The notes beneath the pieces were generated by a model that searched no databases, was not told the DNA's origin, and saw nothing but the letters and a program-made list of their open reading frames with translations. This document shows positions 61,917-64,000 of a DNA stretch of 64,000 nt, in pieces. The position numbers were made by a program, and so were the translations under genes. This stretch comes from Candidatus Angelobacter sp. Gp1-AA117 (GTDB lineage Bacteria > Acidobacteriota > Terriglobia > Terriglobales > Acidobacteriaceae). The stretch covers positions 1 to 64,000 of the forward strand of contig QHVI01000042.1 in assembly GCA_003223515.1 (NCBI GenBank), written 5' to 3'. The first letter of the stretch is position 1. Each line of letters starts with the position of its first letter.

Positions 61917-62450
61917 CTAACCAATCGCTCGATTTGTTCGATGTGCTCGCCAAAATTTGAACGCAATCAGTTCCAGCCATCCCAGAGTCATTAGAAGAAA
62001 AAGACCGGACACAAGATAACCAGCCATGTCATCGCTAGGATGTTGAATCGCTTGGATTACAGTGACAGCTAGAACATAGATTGCAAGAATCTGAAAAGCA
62101 GCAGCTAAAATAAGCCAGAAGATACTTAATATCAGCCATCTTCTAGCGAGGTGGCGAAGCAGATCCAAATCCAGTTCCAACCCAACTAAATACCACCACA
62201 GTCCGGCCAGAGAAATGAATAACAGTTGAACAAGCCATGTGCGATATCCGAAAACATTGTGTCCCTGAAAGCAGCATCCCGGGATAGATTGAAGTGCTAC
62301 CGATCCCGGAAAGTTAAGCTCATCAATAAAAACAGCCAGCAGATTCTTTGTGTTTACTGCGTTGTCTAAAGCGATGAGGAGAATGGATAGCGAAATCCCC
62401 ATGAGTGGTAGCCAGTAGCGATACGGCTTGAGTGTCATCGAGTTAGTCAT
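61917..62450 (-). CDS. Four-helix membrane protein next to the Rhs toxin (candidate immunity)
   Basis: 177 residues from ATG 62450; a TTG at 62495 or an ATG at 62438 are alternatives and no strong ribosome-binding site is seen. About four membrane segments: LPLMGISLSILLIALD, WLVQLLFISLAGLWWYLVGL, LILSIFWLILAAAFQILAIY and LVSGLFLLMTLGWLELIAF. It begins about 58 bases after the stop of the main Rhs gene in the same direction and ends 12 bases before the orphan cassette, the position expected of the immunity protein for the main toxin. Family unknown. Confidence 0.55.
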   Translation of the reverse strand: MTNSMTLKPYRYWLPLMGISLSILLIALDNAVNTKNLLAVFIDELNFPGSVALQSIPGCCFQGHNVFGYRTWLVQLLFISLAGLWWYLVGLELDLDLLRHLARRWLILSIFWLILAAAFQILAIYVLAVTVIQAIQHPSDDMAGYLVSGLFLLMTLGWLELIAFKFWRAHRTNRAIG

Positions 62451-62507
62451 GCTGTTTCTGTCATTACACCCATGTCGATTCGATTTTGCTTGCAAAAAAG
62501 CAAATTA

Positions 62508-64000
62508 TTACTTGTGTGTTTTGGCGTAGCAATCTTCCAGATTTGTTGCATATTTCTCATTTGAGTAATCATATTTACCACCCCCATAATTATTCTCGCC
62601 AGTAGCTTTCGCTAATTGATGGCCAAGCTCATGAATTTGATTTGCTACCATCACCCCGGGCGCGAGATCATTACCGACATAGCTTGTCTTGTATGAGAAG
62701 ATACCTCCCAAAGTTTTTATTCCGAATACCGATCTGGTGGCCGTATAACCATCTAAAGTAAGTCCCGTAACCTTTGCAGGCCCGCCATTTATGTTACTGA
62801 TTCTTGACAGATCCTCCGTACTAAAGCTAGTTCCGTCACTGCTTAGTGAAACAACACTGCTATCGGATTGTTTTGTTCCATTAAACACTCCAGCATTATC
62901 TTTGGTCACTATACTGAACGACTTACCTATAACACCAAATTGATCAAGTATGCACTTAAATAACTTGTCCAAGTTGACCTTGATTGCAGGGGTCCCTGAT
63001 CCTGTCGAGCCGCCCCCTCCGCTCCCCATACCACCATCCAGTGGCGGATGTTCTGGGTGTCCACCGCCGTCCACTCCTGGACCGTCATACCAGCATTCTT
63101 CATTAAAGCATGGCGGGGAACTCGAAAAGTTACTAGGCCATTCGCACCAATAATCATTGCATGGATAATTTGGGTTCAATCCTTGTGGATCAATCATATT
63201 CAAAGGATCATTAAGTGCATATACATATCGATTAAGTGACTGCGGCTCATCCAAGCCGCCACCCAGCAAATCGGTTGACATGAACCGGCCAAATCCGGAC
63301 GAATAATACCGGAACTGCGCATAATCCAGCTTCGACTCGCCATCTCGCTCATATGTGGTGAACTTCAGCTTGGAGCTGCCGCTGTCATACCAGCTTTCTC
63401 CGAAGGGCGCATGTCCGCGGCGGGTGACGTTACCAGCAGCATCAGTATCTGCACGGTTGGAGAGATGGTCGGGATGATGGTACGTAACCGAACCGGAAGT
63501 GATTTCCGCCAGCACCTGAGAGCCGCTGTAAATATATTCCTTGCTCGGGCTGCCGTTCACGTATTCCACGATGGGCCTCGTGCCTGAATAGACATAGACG
63601 GTCGTGGTTGAACTGGCGACTTTCTTGATCCGAAGCGGGCCAAAATATGTAGAAGTAACAGCACCGCTGTCCACCTGCTTCATGCGGTTGAGCGCGTCAT
63701 AGGAATATGTGTGTGTTCCATCCGCAGTCAGATTGCCCGCTGCATCGTAATTAAACCCTGTATTCGTGATGCGATTGGTCGCAGGATCGACAGTAAGTTG
63801 CGCCTGCCCGATGTCGGTTCTCGTGGTATTCCCGCCCACCAAGGTTTGGGTCAGGCGGTTGCCGAAGCGGTCATAGCCCCAGTTGAGGCTCCAGGTTCCG
63901 GGGGTTGAAGAGCTGAATGTCGCAGTCTGGGCGGCGCTCAGGCGGCCATACTGGTCATAGGTGAAATATTCCGACTTAGTGGTGTCCTCCGCACCCGGTG
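62508..64000 (-). CDS. Rhs-repeat protein with a HELGH C-terminal domain (5' end outside the window)
   Basis: The frame is open from the stop at 62508 to the window edge, so only about the last 497 residues are seen. YD repeats (YDQYGRLSAA, WGYDRFGNRLTQ, YDAAGNLTADGTHTYSYDAL) lead to the Rhs core GRFMSTDLLGGGLDEPQSLN and NDPLNMIDPQGL. After the DPQG junction the variable domain of about 215 residues has a Cys-rich, glycine-rich linker and then VANQIHELGHQLAKATGE. HELGH (62619-62633) is the H-E-x-x-H zinc site of metallopeptidases; the end DYSNEKYATNLEDCYAKT may supply the third ligand. Rhs proteins wrap and deliver toxic C-termini between cells. A peptidase-like toxin is inferred, not known. 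Confidence 0.82.
   Translation of the reverse strand, partial: PGAEDTTKSEYFTYDQYGRLSAAQTATFSSSTPGTWSLNWGYDRFGNRLTQTLVGGNTTRTDIGQAQLTVDPATNRITNTGFNYDAAGNLTADGTHTYSYDALNRMKQVDSGAVTSTYFGPLRIKKVASSTTTVYVYSGTRPIVEYVNGSPSKEYIYSGSQVLAEITSGSVTYHHPDHLSNRADTDAAGNVTRRGHAPFGESWYDSGSSKLKFTTYERDGESKLDYAQFRYYSSGFGRFMSTDLLGGGLDEPQSLNRYVYALNDPLNMIDPQGLNPNYPCNDYWCEWPSNFSSSPPCFNEECWYDGPGVDGGGHPEHPPLDGGMGSGGGGSTGSGTPAIKVNLDKLFKCILDQFGVIGKSFSIVTKDNAGVFNGTKQSDSSVVSLSSDGTSFSTEDLSRISNINGGPAKVTGLTLDGYTATRSVFGIKTLGGIFSYKTSYVGNDLAPGVMVANQIHELGHQLAKATGENNYGGGKYDYSNEKYATNLEDCYAKTHK

Overview
The window looks like a chromosomal stretch from a free-living, soil-type member of the Acidobacteriota. This is inferred from content, since no rRNA or other phylogenetic marker is present. 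The pointers are very long exported beta-propeller, Ig-like and carboxypeptidase-regulatory proteins, HAF-repeat and Sel1 proteins, DUF1111 and MauG-like di-haem cytochromes, Tat-exported multicopper oxidases, Rhs proteins with a HELGH tail, and many small palindromic intergenic repeats.

Layout. (1) 1-11.0 kb: an IS630-type transposase tail that has cut a quinone oxidoreductase gene, a Sel1 protein, a hairpin array, a DUF1111 di-haem protein, a galactose-oxidase-like copper radical protein carrying a 729-bp internal tandem repeat, and a HAF-repeat protein. (2) 11.0-33.76 kb: an A+T-richer genomic island bounded by two direct copies (48 of 51 bases identical) of the 3' half of a tRNA-Pro(CGG) gene. 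It carries cargo (a 1327-residue propeller protein) and a roughly 10.4-kb one-directional gene train (26.1 to 15.7 kb). The train holds an XRE regulator, a Dam-type methylase, a TPR-like protein, a HerA/TraG-type ATPase, a replication-relaxation protein, a zinc-ribbon membrane protein, Xis, a tyrosine integrase, several tiny proteins, a coiled-coil membrane protein and a VWA lipoprotein. The island also has a large serine recombinase module (26.2-29.2 kb) flanked by its own short repeats, a HipA-like kinase, an ImmA/XRE pair with clear operators, and a row of small genes at the right end. (3) 33.8-55.4 kb: a copper and haem redox region: SCO1, two multicopper oxidases, CusB/CusA-type efflux, a MauG/CCP-type di-haem peroxidase, a large Ig-like secreted protein, then a divergent NarL-type regulator and CHASE-PAS histidine kinase with a stand-alone receiver. 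(4) 55.8-64.0 kb: a secreted Ig-domain protein and an Rhs toxin locus. The main Rhs gene runs off the window and ends in a HELGH domain. Downstream lie a membrane protein, an orphan Rhs C-terminal cassette whose HELGH has decayed to FELGN, a secreted small protein, and a last scrap of Rhs core.

How it works together. If the island is removed in thought, the copper and haem proteins on both sides (DUF1111, galactose-oxidase-like, SCO1, multicopper oxidases, Cus, MauG-like) come close together, so the island probably landed in an extracytoplasmic metal and redox region. The island lacks a recognisable relaxase or mating-pair apparatus, so it looks mobilisable or self-integrating rather than a full conjugative element. 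The best candidate for something undescribed is its long gene train, with the integrase in the middle and the small coiled-coil, membrane and VWA proteins behind it. No intact tRNA, rRNA or CRISPR array was seen.
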